The notes below the pieces were generated by a model that was given only the letters and a program-made list of their open reading frames with translations, was not told the DNA's origin and made no database searches. Below are positions 35,326-43,450 of a DNA stretch of 61,764 bases, in pieces. The position numbers and the translations under genes are program-made. The stretch is from Candidatus Borkfalkia faecipullorum. Its GTDB lineage: Bacteria; Bacillota; Clostridia; Christensenellales; Borkfalkiaceae. The stretch is from positions 1-61,764 of the forward strand of contig DXFX01000070.1 of assembly GCA_019114245.1 (NCBI GenBank). The letters are read 5' to 3'. The stretch's first letter is position 1, and each line of letters begins with the position of its first letter.

Positions 35326-38199
35326 TTACCTTGTCGATGCAGGGGGTGTGACATTTTGTTCCGCGCCTTTCCCTGCCAGAGACGCAGCCATCTGCCGGTT
35401 TGCCTTTTTCATCTTATGTTCGCGCACGAGCTCGTGGATCCACTTGAACTTGAACTTGCGCACCATGACGTCGAGCAGGAAGAGCAAGATCGCGGCAATG
35501 AGGAGGATCAGCGTGGGATCGTACGTCCTTTCCAGCGTGGGAATGAAGTTTTCGTAGATCGAGTTGGGGTTCTCCATGTCCGTGATGCTCTGGCCGCCGC
35601 CCTTCTCCGCGAGGCTTGCAAGATAGGCTTCGAGGTCGGGCCGCGCCGTATCGTAAGAGGGATCGAACTCCCTCGAATAGGAAAAACTGAAATAGGACTG
35701 GTAGGTATAGAGGATTTCTCCGTTCTCGTCGCAGACTTCAAGGATGAGGCTGTACACGCCCGCACGCTTGATGACAAAGCTGCAGCGGCTGTAATCGTTT
35801 GCCGCGGTGAGCATGGAGGTGACGTAGCAGTCCTCGTCCGCCCCCTCCCCCGTATTGAGGTCGAGGCTGAACGTACTCTTTTCGCCGACCGATTCGATCT
35901 TTCCGTTGACGGTGACGCCCTCTTCCGGACGGGAAGGGATGCTGAGTTCGCCGAGGAAGTTTTCGCGGTCCATCTCCACCGTGACGGGGATTGGCTCGAT
36001 GTCCGTGACGGGCATCAGCGCGCTGACCATGTTAAGAATAAATTGCATACCGTCCGGATCGGTCATGAACGAAGAGGACCATTTTCCGCCGGTGAGGTCG
36101 CACATAAAGCTGCCCACCGTGCCTTCGCCGAATTTCCACTGCGCGTACAGCGGAACGGTGAAGTCGCCCGCCAGGACGAGATAGTCCGTATCCCTGACCT
36201 TGCTGCCGAAAAATCCGCCCAAAATCGCGGGGAACGCGCCGTTTTCGCCCAGCGTGATGCCGCTGAACAGCGTGGAATTGAGCGCGTATGCCGTAGGTGT
36301 GAACCCGTTTTCGTACTCGTTGACGTCCTTGATGTCGGGAGCATTGAGGTCCTCGCGCATTTCGAGGATGAGGTCGTCGCTGTTGGTGACGGTATGCAGC
36401 CTGCCCTTGCCGGCGTCGCAGGCTTGCTGCATCTCTTCCGCCGTGGAGCTGCCCGGCTCTACGCCGATGCCGACGACGGAGAGAGTGACTCCGTCCTTAT
36501 TCAGGCTCTCGATCCTTTCCAGATACTCGCTGTCGCCGCCCGAGACGCCGCCGTCCGTGACGATGATGATGTGGCGGCGCGCGACGTCCGTCTGCGCCTT
36601 GAGCATGGTGCCCGCACGGTTGATGGCTTCCGAGAAAATGGTGCCGCCGCCCGTCTCGTCGATCGAGCTGATCGCCGCGCGGATGGTGGAATCCTGCGTG
36701 CGCCGCGTGAGCGGGAGAACGAGGTCGTACATGGAATTGAGCGCCATGACGCCGATGTAGTCGCGCTCGCTGAGGCTGTCCAGGCAGGCAGCTGCGCCCG
36801 CCCTCGCCCAGGAGAGCATGGATTCGCCGTTGCCGAATTCCGTACCCATCGAACCGGAGGCGTCGATGATGATCATGACCGCCACGGGAGGGGTATAGTT
36901 GATGATCTCCACGGGAAGCATGGACTGGTACGTGGTGCCGTACATATCGCTGCGGTTGTACGCGTTGTTGTTGCCTTTTTCGTCCGTGCCGCCCAGAGTG
37001 AGCATTCCGCCGCCGAAATCGTTGACATACGAATACAGGATGTCGATGAACCCGGAAGGCAGGTCCTTGTTTGCAACGTTGTTGAGAATGACCTGATCGT
37101 ACGCGCACAGTTCTGCGGTGGTCTGCGGCAGAACGTCGTCCGCATCGTATAGGTTGAGAACGGTCACCTGATACATTGCTTCTTCCGTTTCGGGATCTGT
37201 CGTGCTCAGCAGAGCGGCCAGCGCTTCCGATTCCCCTTTCTTGCTTTCGAGAATGAGGATGCGGTCAAACTTTTCCAGATAATAATAGGAACAGTAAGTA
37301 TTGTTCTGTTCGATGAGATCTCCCTGAGACTCGATCTGAACGTCCACCTTGTGGAAGCCTTCTTTCGTAAAGGAGAAGGGAATTTCCACCGTGTGCGTAC
37401 CCGTCTCCATGCCGTACTGGACGGAGGTGCGGGGTTCGCCGTTGTCGCTGACGGACACGGAAATGCCCTTGTCGGCGTTGCTGTACAGCGTGACGCCCAG
37501 CGTGAACTGATCGTTGGGGTTGAGGTGGTACTCGGGGTACTCGACGCCGAGCACCTGCACGTCGCCGCCCTCTTCGAGCCCGAAAGAGGAAGGGATGTAC
37601 GCGGTATCCACCAGGATGCCGCGCGCCGTGACGGACTGGATGACCTCTTCGGCCGCGTTGTCCGTTTCCTTGCCGTCGGTGACGAGCACGATCTTGGCGG
37701 ACGCGTTTTCGGTAAACAGCTTGGACGCATACGTCAGCGCGGAAGCGATGTCCGTGCCGCCCGTCTCGGAAGGCAGGCGCGCCGCCATGTACTCATCGTA
37801 CACGCTGTCCACGTCGTCCGTCAGCGGAACGGCGTACCTCTGGTCGAACCCGAAGGTGACGACGCCCACTTTGTAGCCTTCGTACCAGGCGCCCGTCTCC
37901 AGAGCCGCCTTCATAAAATCGTCGCGCGTCTGCTCGGAATTTACGCCCGAATCGGAGACGTCCACGACAAAGAGCACTTCGTTGGCCTCGTTGGAGATGT
38001 CGTAGCGGATATATACGCCCGAAAGGACGAACACGCACAGCACGCTGACCAGGCAATGCAGGACGAGCGAGATGATGCGGTTTCTCGTGCGGCGGTACTT
38101 TTTATTGCTGAGGAAATACAGCAGCAGTCCCACCCCTACCAGCGGGATGATGAGAAGCAACAGCCAAGGGGTGGTAAATTGAATGGGAAAATTCGACAT
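35326..38199 (-). CDS. Membrane protein with two VWA domains and a GATase-like segment
   Basis: The 957-residue product has two N-terminal membrane segments (about 11-30 and 43-62), as in BatA-type proteins. The first VWA domain has an intact MIDAS start DVSDS (80-84). A GATase1-like segment includes DFGGGMLTLGGTDEKG, and a second VWA domain has DASGS near 445 and VTDGG later. A beta-rich domain and a C-terminal membrane segment (LILLIAAILLFLLDVMV) with a basic tail follow. VWA domains bind protein partners through a metal. With MoxR and DUF58 it probably forms a membrane complex for protein assembly or maturation. GAAGGAG precedes the ATG. Confidence 0.85.
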   Translation of the reverse strand: MSNFPIQFTTPWLLLLIIPLVGVGLLLYFLSNKKYRRTRNRIISLVLHCLVSVLCVFVLSGVYIRYDISNEANEVLFVVDVSDSGVNSEQTRDDFMKAALETGAWYEGYKVGVVTFGFDQRYAVPLTDDVDSVYDEYMAARLPSETGGTDIASALTYASKLFTENASAKIVLVTDGKETDNAAEEVIQSVTARGILVDTAYIPSSFGLEEGGDVQVLGVEYPEYHLNPNDQFTLGVTLYSNADKGISVSVSDNGEPRTSVQYGMETGTHTVEIPFSFTKEGFHKVDVQIESQGDLIEQNNTYCSYYYLEKFDRILILESKKGESEALAALLSTTDPETEEAMYQVTVLNLYDADDVLPQTTAELCAYDQVILNNVANKDLPSGFIDILYSYVNDFGGGMLTLGGTDEKGNNNAYNRSDMYGTTYQSMLPVEIINYTPPVAVMIIIDASGSMGTEFGNGESMLSWARAGAAACLDSLSERDYIGVMALNSMYDLVLPLTRRTQDSTIRAAISSIDETGGGTIFSEAINRAGTMLKAQTDVARRHIIIVTDGGVSGGDSEYLERIESLNKDGVTLSVVGIGVEPGSSTAEEMQQACDAGKGRLHTVTNSDDLILEMREDLNAPDIKDVNEYENGFTPTAYALNSTLFSGITLGENGAFPAILGGFFGSKVRDTDYLVLAGDFTVPLYAQWKFGEGTVGSFMCDLTGGKWSSSFMTDPDGMQFILNMVSALMPVTDIEPIPVTVEMDRENFLGELSIPSRPEEGVTVNGKIESVGEKSTFSLDLNTGEGADEDCYVTSMLTAANDYSRCSFVIKRAGVYSLILEVCDENGEILYTYQSYFSFSYSREFDPSYDTARPDLEAYLASLAEKGGGQSITDMENPNSIYENFIPTLERTYDPTLILLIAAILLFLLDVMVRKFKFKWIHELVREHKMKKANRQMAASLAGKGAEQNVTPPASTR

Positions 38200-38223
38200 A
38201 CTCTTTTTCTCCTTCTTCCCCCG

Positions 38224-40212
38224 TTACAGATACTCGCGCGAATGCAGGATCCACTCGACAAAGGCGAGCGCGCACAGCGCGATGGCGATGTAAAAGATCA
38301 GACTTTTGTACTCGTTGCCCAGGGACTCCACCAGGAAAGGATTGCGGAAGGAATCCGCCTGCGCAAAGATATTGCTCTCCGCCGAGGGGATCTTGGCATA
38401 GATCCTCTGCTCGATCTGCTCGCCGAAGTCCGTGGTCTGCACGAGAGAGTACGTGCCGGGAACGTCCAGCCTGAGCGTGGCGGGGAATTCGTTTAAAACC
38501 ACTTCGGATTCGCCCGTATAGGTGTTGGACACGGTGAGCTGCTGCCCGCGCGCGTTGAGCGTGACGTCCTCGTACACGGAGAAGGCGTTGCCGACCACCG
38601 TGCAGGGGATCCACTGCTCGAACAGGTTGTAAAAGAGCGCGCTGATGTCCTTGAACCGCATGGCAAAGTTGGAATAGTGAACGCTGAACGGCAGGACGAG
38701 CACCTTTCTGTTCCCCGAGTTTTGCGCGAGGAGCATGGGCTGCCTGTCGCAGCTGAGCAGCACTTCGTACATGGCGGGATCGTAGTTGAGGAACGTAGTG
38801 TAACGCGTCACGTAGATCTTGTCCGCCGAAACGTTTTCAAGAAGCGGATCGTCTCTTTCCTGCGTGAGGTACAGCTGCGTGCCGCTGGCGCTGACGTCGA
38901 CGACGTCGCCCAGCGTCAGGCCCGAACCCTCGGGCGCCTTGTCGAGATCCCAGAGGATGACGATCCCGTCCGTAGGCATGACGTCCGGCATGGCGTGCTC
39001 GAAAATATACAGGTCGAACCCTTCCGTGGCGGGATCGCTGTGCACTTCGGTGATCTGCACGTCCCACACGTTCTTTTCCGTGCGGTAATAGTTGGCCATG
39101 GCGCCCAGAATACCGTTGACGAAGTTGTTGGGCGTAGGCGAACTGTACTGGACTTTCAGAACCTCTTTCTTTCCGTCGTAGATGGAGAAAGAATCGTCCT
39201 GGGTGAAGGAATCCCCGCCGTCCAGAACAATGTTGATGTCGCTGTAAGAATAGAAGCGGTCGCCCTGCTCGATGGCGACAAAGAAGATGTTTTCGTCGTT
39301 GAGCTCGTAATCTTCCGGCTTCAGGTTGCCCGAACGGAAGATGACGGTGACCGTCTTGTCCTGTCTGCACGGGACTTGTGCGCTCAGCTCCACCGTCCTG
39401 GAGGTATCCCCTTCCTGCTCTTCCGCGTTGACGTCGTGCACCTGCGCGCGCAGCGAGACGTTGCCGTCCCTGCCGTAGCTGGCCACTTCCACGAAGAGGG
39501 AATAATAGTTGTCCTCTACCACGGTGTACGCGTTGAGGATGCCCGCGTTCCACTCGCCGTCCTCCGCGACGTCGACGACTTTGACTTTGGAAGGTATGTA
39601 AGAATACTGCGTATCGGTATACAGATACAGCTCCGCGTTTGCGTTTTCACGGATGACGTTTTCGCAAAGGCGCATCGCCGCATTGACGTCCGACGTGCCG
39701 TAGGAACATTCGTCCGAAGTGAGGAGCCCGCTCAGCTTGTCGCGGACGAGCTGCGCGGAAGAATTGGTGACGCGCTCGGCGAGAACGGTGGGTTCGGGGC
39801 CTGCCACGAAAATGCTGACGTAGCCGCCCTGGCCGAACACCTCCTCGGAAAGCTGAGAGACCTGCTCCACCGCCCTGGAAAAGCGCGTTTCGCCGTCCAG
39901 GCCCGCACGCATACTCGCCGAGGAATCGATGACGGCGATGACTTCGCGTTCGGTAACGGCGGCGCGGGTGATGAGCGAGGGCTGCGCCACCGCAAACGAG
40001 CAGGCGGCAAGAAAGAGCACCTGGCACACGATCAGCAAAATGTTGCGGAGTTTGCTGACGGGCAGGCGCTTCTTTTTCAGTTTCAGGCTGAGCGCCCAGA
40101 CATACGTACTGGAAATATGTTGTTGCTGGTAGTTGGCCTTGATGATGTAGATGATGATGAGTGCCGCGACAGAGAGAAACGCCAACAACCCCAAAGGTAT
40201 CAAAAATGTCAT
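38224..40212 (-). CDS. BatA-like membrane protein with VWA domain
   Basis: The 662-residue product starts with the aerotolerance-regulator (BatA) N-terminal domain: a membrane segment (about 4-24), the basic loop LKLKKKRLPVSKLRN, and a second segment (about 58-77). A VWA domain then starts VIAVIDSSASMRA (MIDAS DSSAS). A long extracellular beta-rich part follows and a final membrane segment lies near 635-655 (LIFYIAIALCALAFVEWIL). Its ATG overlaps the DUF58 stop by four bases (ATGA), indicating coupling. It is likely a partner of the neighbouring VWA protein and MoxR; the substrate is unknown. Confidence 0.85.
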   Translation of the reverse strand: MTFLIPLGLLAFLSVAALIIIYIIKANYQQQHISSTYVWALSLKLKKKRLPVSKLRNILLIVCQVLFLAACSFAVAQPSLITRAAVTEREVIAVIDSSASMRAGLDGETRFSRAVEQVSQLSEEVFGQGGYVSIFVAGPEPTVLAERVTNSSAQLVRDKLSGLLTSDECSYGTSDVNAAMRLCENVIRENANAELYLYTDTQYSYIPSKVKVVDVAEDGEWNAGILNAYTVVEDNYYSLFVEVASYGRDGNVSLRAQVHDVNAEEQEGDTSRTVELSAQVPCRQDKTVTVIFRSGNLKPEDYELNDENIFFVAIEQGDRFYSYSDINIVLDGGDSFTQDDSFSIYDGKKEVLKVQYSSPTPNNFVNGILGAMANYYRTEKNVWDVQITEVHSDPATEGFDLYIFEHAMPDVMPTDGIVILWDLDKAPEGSGLTLGDVVDVSASGTQLYLTQERDDPLLENVSADKIYVTRYTTFLNYDPAMYEVLLSCDRQPMLLAQNSGNRKVLVLPFSVHYSNFAMRFKDISALFYNLFEQWIPCTVVGNAFSVYEDVTLNARGQQLTVSNTYTGESEVVLNEFPATLRLDVPGTYSLVQTTDFGEQIEQRIYAKIPSAESNIFAQADSFRNPFLVESLGNEYKSLIFYIAIALCALAFVEWILHSREYL

Positions 40213-41108
40213 GAAAGTATCCCCGTCTTAAAAAACTCTGCAAACAGCACCCGTTCGATGGGTTGGGCGGTGGAAACGGAGATAAAATCTGCATTCCATT
40301 TCATACAAAAACTGCGCAGGTCCTCTTTCAGCCCTGCGAGTGCCTCTTGATATGCTTTTTGCAGCGAGGAATTGATACGGATCTTCATATTCCTCGGATC
40401 TTCGACAGAATCCGCTTCGGAATCGATCAGGTTCACCCTGCCGGTATAGGCGGGGTCGATCTCCTCAGGCGCAAGCACCTGCAAAAGCATGACCTGGCGC
40501 CGCTTGTAAGAGAGATAACTGACCGCTTTTTTCCAGTCGGAATCGGTAAAAAAGTCTGAAATGATGAGAGTCAGGCCGTTTTTGGTGCCTGTATCCGGAC
40601 AGCTCGTCACGCACTTTTCGATGTCCGTGCTCCCGTCAAAATATAAATCGTTGAGCGAGCCGATCGCGCGGTAAAACGAGTTTTTACCGACGATGGTGCC
40701 GAAGGGGTTTTCCGAGCGTTCGCCCTTCATCAGGTTGAACGTCACCTTGTCCATGTTATGAACGGCAAGAAAGCCCATCGCCGCGGCTGCTGCCACGGCG
40801 TAGGCGCCCTTCTTCGGATTCTCTTTGCCCATAGACGCCGAACAGTCCAGAAAAATCTGGACCTGCATCTGGCGTTCGTCTGTGAACAGTTTTAAAAAAT
40901 GTTTTTCAAATCGGCTGTACAGGTTCCAGTCGATGCGGCGGATGTCGTCGCCCAACTGGTATTCCCTGTAATCGGCAAACTCCACCGTCTGCCCGTAGGT
41001 ATTGACAAGGTGTTTTCCGCCGAAGTAGCCCGCAAGGTCTGACCTGAGATTGAAGGCCAACGCTTCCAGCCGGCTGAAAAACCGGTCGTTCAAGTATTTG
41101 TTTTTCAT
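40209..41108 (-). CDS. DUF58 family protein
   Basis: The 299-residue protein shows the DUF58 signature FADYREYQLGDDIRRIDWN (about 44-62) followed by a degenerate VWA-like fold beginning IFLDCSASMG (85-94). DUF58 proteins are almost always found with MoxR ATPases and VWA proteins, as here, and are thought to bridge them. No membrane segment is present, so it should act on the cytoplasmic side. It is 18 bases after moxR; the ribosome binding site is weak. Confidence 0.92.
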   Translation of the reverse strand: MKNKYLNDRFFSRLEALAFNLRSDLAGYFGGKHLVNTYGQTVEFADYREYQLGDDIRRIDWNLYSRFEKHFLKLFTDERQMQVQIFLDCSASMGKENPKKGAYAVAAAAAMGFLAVHNMDKVTFNLMKGERSENPFGTIVGKNSFYRAIGSLNDLYFDGSTDIEKCVTSCPDTGTKNGLTLIISDFFTDSDWKKAVSYLSYKRRQVMLLQVLAPEEIDPAYTGRVNLIDSEADSVEDPRNMKIRINSSLQKAYQEALAGLKEDLRSFCMKWNADFISVSTAQPIERVLFAEFFKTGILS

Positions 41109-41126
41109 GAGAAAGCCGTATCCGCT

Positions 41127-42125
41127 TTAATTTTTACCCTGGTATTTGCTGCTGACTTCCTGCACGATCCTGCGGATGATCTCGTCCGGGGAAATGCGCT
41201 CGGCGATCGCCTCGAAATTCAGCTTGATCCTGTGGCGAAGAACGGGCAGCGCGAGCTCGTTGATGTCCGCATACGCGACGTTGAGCCTGCCCTTGATGAG
41301 CGCCATGACCTTTGCCGCCGAGATGAGGGCCTGCCCCGCACGGGGGCTGGCTCCCATCCTGACGTATTTCTTTGCCGTTTCGGAAGCGCATTCGCCGTCC
41401 GGGTGGGTTGCGGAAATGAGGATCATCGTGTACCTGAGCACTTCCTTGGCGACGGGGATCTGGTTTGCCGTCTCGCGCATCTGCATGAGTTCTTCCTTGG
41501 TGCAGGCGCATTCGGCAACTTCCGCCATCGTTTTCTGCGTCATGTCGACGATCTGTACCAGTTCGTCGATGCTCGGGTTAGGCACGTTGACTTTGAACAT
41601 GAAGCGGTCCATCTGCGCTTCGGGAAGCGGATACGTACCGTCCTGCTCGATGGGGTTCTGCGTGGCAAGCACGAAGAAGGGTTCTTCCAGCTTACGCGAA
41701 ACGCCCATGACCGTGACCGTATGTTCTTGCATCGCTTCCAGCAATGCGGACTGCGTTTTAGGGGTGGCACGGTTGATTTCGTCGGCAAGCACGATGTTGC
41801 TGAACACGGGGCCGGGCTGGAAACGGAATTCCGAATCCCCCTTTTCGTTTTTGACGATGATGTTGGTACCCGTCACGTCCGCCGGCATCAGGTCGGGGGT
41901 GAACTGGATACGCGAGAAGGGAAGGTTGAATACCCTGCCCAGCGAACGCACCAGACGCGTTTTACCGACGCCCGGCACGCCTTCGAGAAGGATGTTGCCG
42001 CCCGCGATCATCGCGACGACTGCGTCCTGCACAACTTCCTGCTGTCCGACGACGTCGCGCGAAATCTCTTTGAAAATACGATTGCATTGCTTGCAAAACT
42101 GTTCGATGCTCTTTTCCGTAACCAT
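41127..42125 (-). CDS. moxR: MoxR-type AAA+ ATPase
   Basis: The 332-residue protein has Walker A GVPGVGKTRL, Walker B IVLADEINRA, sensor 1 LATQNPIEQDGTYPLPEAQ, and sensor 2 within GASPRAGQAL. MoxR ATPases act as chaperone-like remodelers for VWA-domain partners. The start is uncertain: ATG 42125 gives HMVTEKSIEQF and is chosen here, but its best SD (AAAGGAG at about 42143-42149) is rather far away. The alternative TTG at 42152 overlaps that SD and is less likely. It lies just after the 372-residue membrane protein gene. Confidence 0.92.
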   Translation of the reverse strand: MVTEKSIEQFCKQCNRIFKEISRDVVGQQEVVQDAVVAMIAGGNILLEGVPGVGKTRLVRSLGRVFNLPFSRIQFTPDLMPADVTGTNIIVKNEKGDSEFRFQPGPVFSNIVLADEINRATPKTQSALLEAMQEHTVTVMGVSRKLEEPFFVLATQNPIEQDGTYPLPEAQMDRFMFKVNVPNPSIDELVQIVDMTQKTMAEVAECACTKEELMQMRETANQIPVAKEVLRYTMILISATHPDGECASETAKKYVRMGASPRAGQALISAAKVMALIKGRLNVAYADINELALPVLRHRIKLNFEAIAERISPDEIIRRIVQEVSSKYQGKN

Positions 42126-42152
42126 ATGGAATGTATTCCTGTCTCCTTTCAA

Positions 42153-43271
42153 TTATCTGCCGATGATATCCGAATAATCTCCGATGATCCCCGCAAGGTC
42201 GCCGGGCAGGCCCTCGGATTCGCCCTGCGCTTCAGCGTTTGCGTTTTCATAGTTCGACCCGCCGTAATCGGTCTTGCCGTCGTTGACCTGGTAGGCGGGA
42301 TTGGAGCTGCCGCCGCCCTCGTTGCTGTCGCCGCTGCCGTCACCGTCGCCTTCGTCCTCTTCCTTGCCGTCGTTGTCGCTGGGATCGCCGGGTGTAGGGA
42401 TACCGTTGCCGTCATCGTCATTGGGCAGAAGGCCGGGGAACTGGTCGGTCATATCCGTTTCCGGCTCGAACTCCGAGCCGTCGATGGGCAGGAACGTAGC
42501 TACGAGGAACAGATCCTCGGAAATTGCTTTGTCAGCGCGGTAAGGATCGCCCGAACCGTCGGACCAGCCGGCAAAGAAGTACTCTTCTCCTTCCTTTTCG
42601 CCGGGGATCGCCCATACGGCTTTTGCATCCTCGCCCGCGAGAACCGTCTGCGTATAGACGACGGCGCCCGATTCGTCCGTTTCACTGTTCACGCCGAAGA
42701 TGATCCCTTCGCCCTGGACCGTGTACCGGATGGTGTACGCGGTGGGCAGAGCCTCCTCTCCGCGGAGCAGATCCGCTCCGCTGGGCAGAACGTCCGCAGC
42801 GGCGAGCGCAGAGACGGTGGTCGTCCCCAGGCCCAGCACCGCGACCGCACTCAGCGATACGACCAGCGCCGCACTGAATACTTTCAGCGCGATCCTCTTG
42901 GCACCCGAAGTGCCGAAATTGCGCAGCACGGAAACGGTATTCGCACGCTGTGCGCAGGCGAGCGTTTCCTGGCTGTCTTTAAATTCGAGCAGGGTGACCA
43001 TTCTTTCATCCAGCCCCATCGCTTTATCGATGCGCTTTGCCGTCTGCATATCCGTGGGACGGAAGTGCGCAAAGTAAAAGATGGGCGTAGCGCCGCCGAG
43101 AACGGCGACGAAAGCGATCGCCCCGATCCAAACAAGTTTGAAATCGGTAAACCAGAAAACCACGGAGCAGACCGCAAGGGCAGCCAGCGCCGCAACCAGC
43201 CCGCAGATCAGAGATCTGATAACCGCTTCTTTGACGAGACGCTTTTTGTATAAATGTAAAATTTCATTCAT
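42153..43271 (-). CDS. Hypothetical membrane protein, first gene of the MoxR/VWA operon
   Basis: The 372-residue product has two adjacent membrane segments (about 18-68, SLICGLVAALAALAVCSVVFW and LVWIGAIAFVAVLGGATPIFYF) and a third (about 137-160). An extracellular region (InlB-like EEYFFAGWSDGSGDPY...FLVATF) and a long Asp/Gly/Asn/Ser-rich disordered stretch (about 270-335) follow. Perfect AGGAGG precedes ATG 43271; the longer frame would begin inside the promoter. No named family was recognised; position suggests an accessory of the MoxR-VWA complex. Confidence 0.72.
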   Translation of the reverse strand: MNEILHLYKKRLVKEAVIRSLICGLVAALAALAVCSVVFWFTDFKLVWIGAIAFVAVLGGATPIFYFAHFRPTDMQTAKRIDKAMGLDERMVTLLEFKDSQETLACAQRANTVSVLRNFGTSGAKRIALKVFSAALVVSLSAVAVLGLGTTTVSALAAADVLPSGADLLRGEEALPTAYTIRYTVQGEGIIFGVNSETDESGAVVYTQTVLAGEDAKAVWAIPGEKEGEEYFFAGWSDGSGDPYRADKAISEDLFLVATFLPIDGSEFEPETDMTDQFPGLLPNDDDGNGIPTPGDPSDNDGKEEDEGDGDGSGDSNEGGGSSNPAYQVNDGKTDYGGSNYENANAEAQGESEGLPGDLAGIIGDYSDIIGR

Positions 43272-43310
43272 ACTCTTTCCTCCTATTTTTCTTTCATCCG
43301 AGTATACCAC

Positions 43311-43339
43311 ATTATACTCTAATTTTTTCAGAATGTAAA
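43311..43339 (-). promoter_or_regulatory. Promoter of the MoxR/DUF58/VWA operon
   Basis: On the minus strand TTTACA (43339-43334), a 17-bp spacer, TATAAT (43316-43311). The predicted transcript starts near 43304, about 33 nt before the start codon. Confidence 0.82.
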
Positions 43340-43354
43340 GCAATAATGACTAAA

Positions 43355-43389
43355 TAAGAAAAACAGGCCTTTTTTTTTCAGGCCTGTTT
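43355..43389 (-). terminator. Terminator of the 3331-residue lipoprotein gene
   Basis: AAACAGGCCT (43361-43370) pairs with AGGCCTGTTT (43380-43389). On the minus strand the stem runs into TTTTTCTTATTT. A 16-bp palindrome (CCGCATAATTATGCGG, 43443-43458) also spans the stop codon of that gene. Confidence 0.85.
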
Positions 43390-43450
43390 CCCCTATTCCT
43401 GCTTATAGCAGGTATAATTTTCTGTTATACTATTACAGATGACCGCATAA

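Noticed and set aside
41232..43253. 673-residue plus-strand frame opposite moxR and its neighbour
   Set aside because: The minus strand encodes clear MoxR motifs; the plus frame has none.
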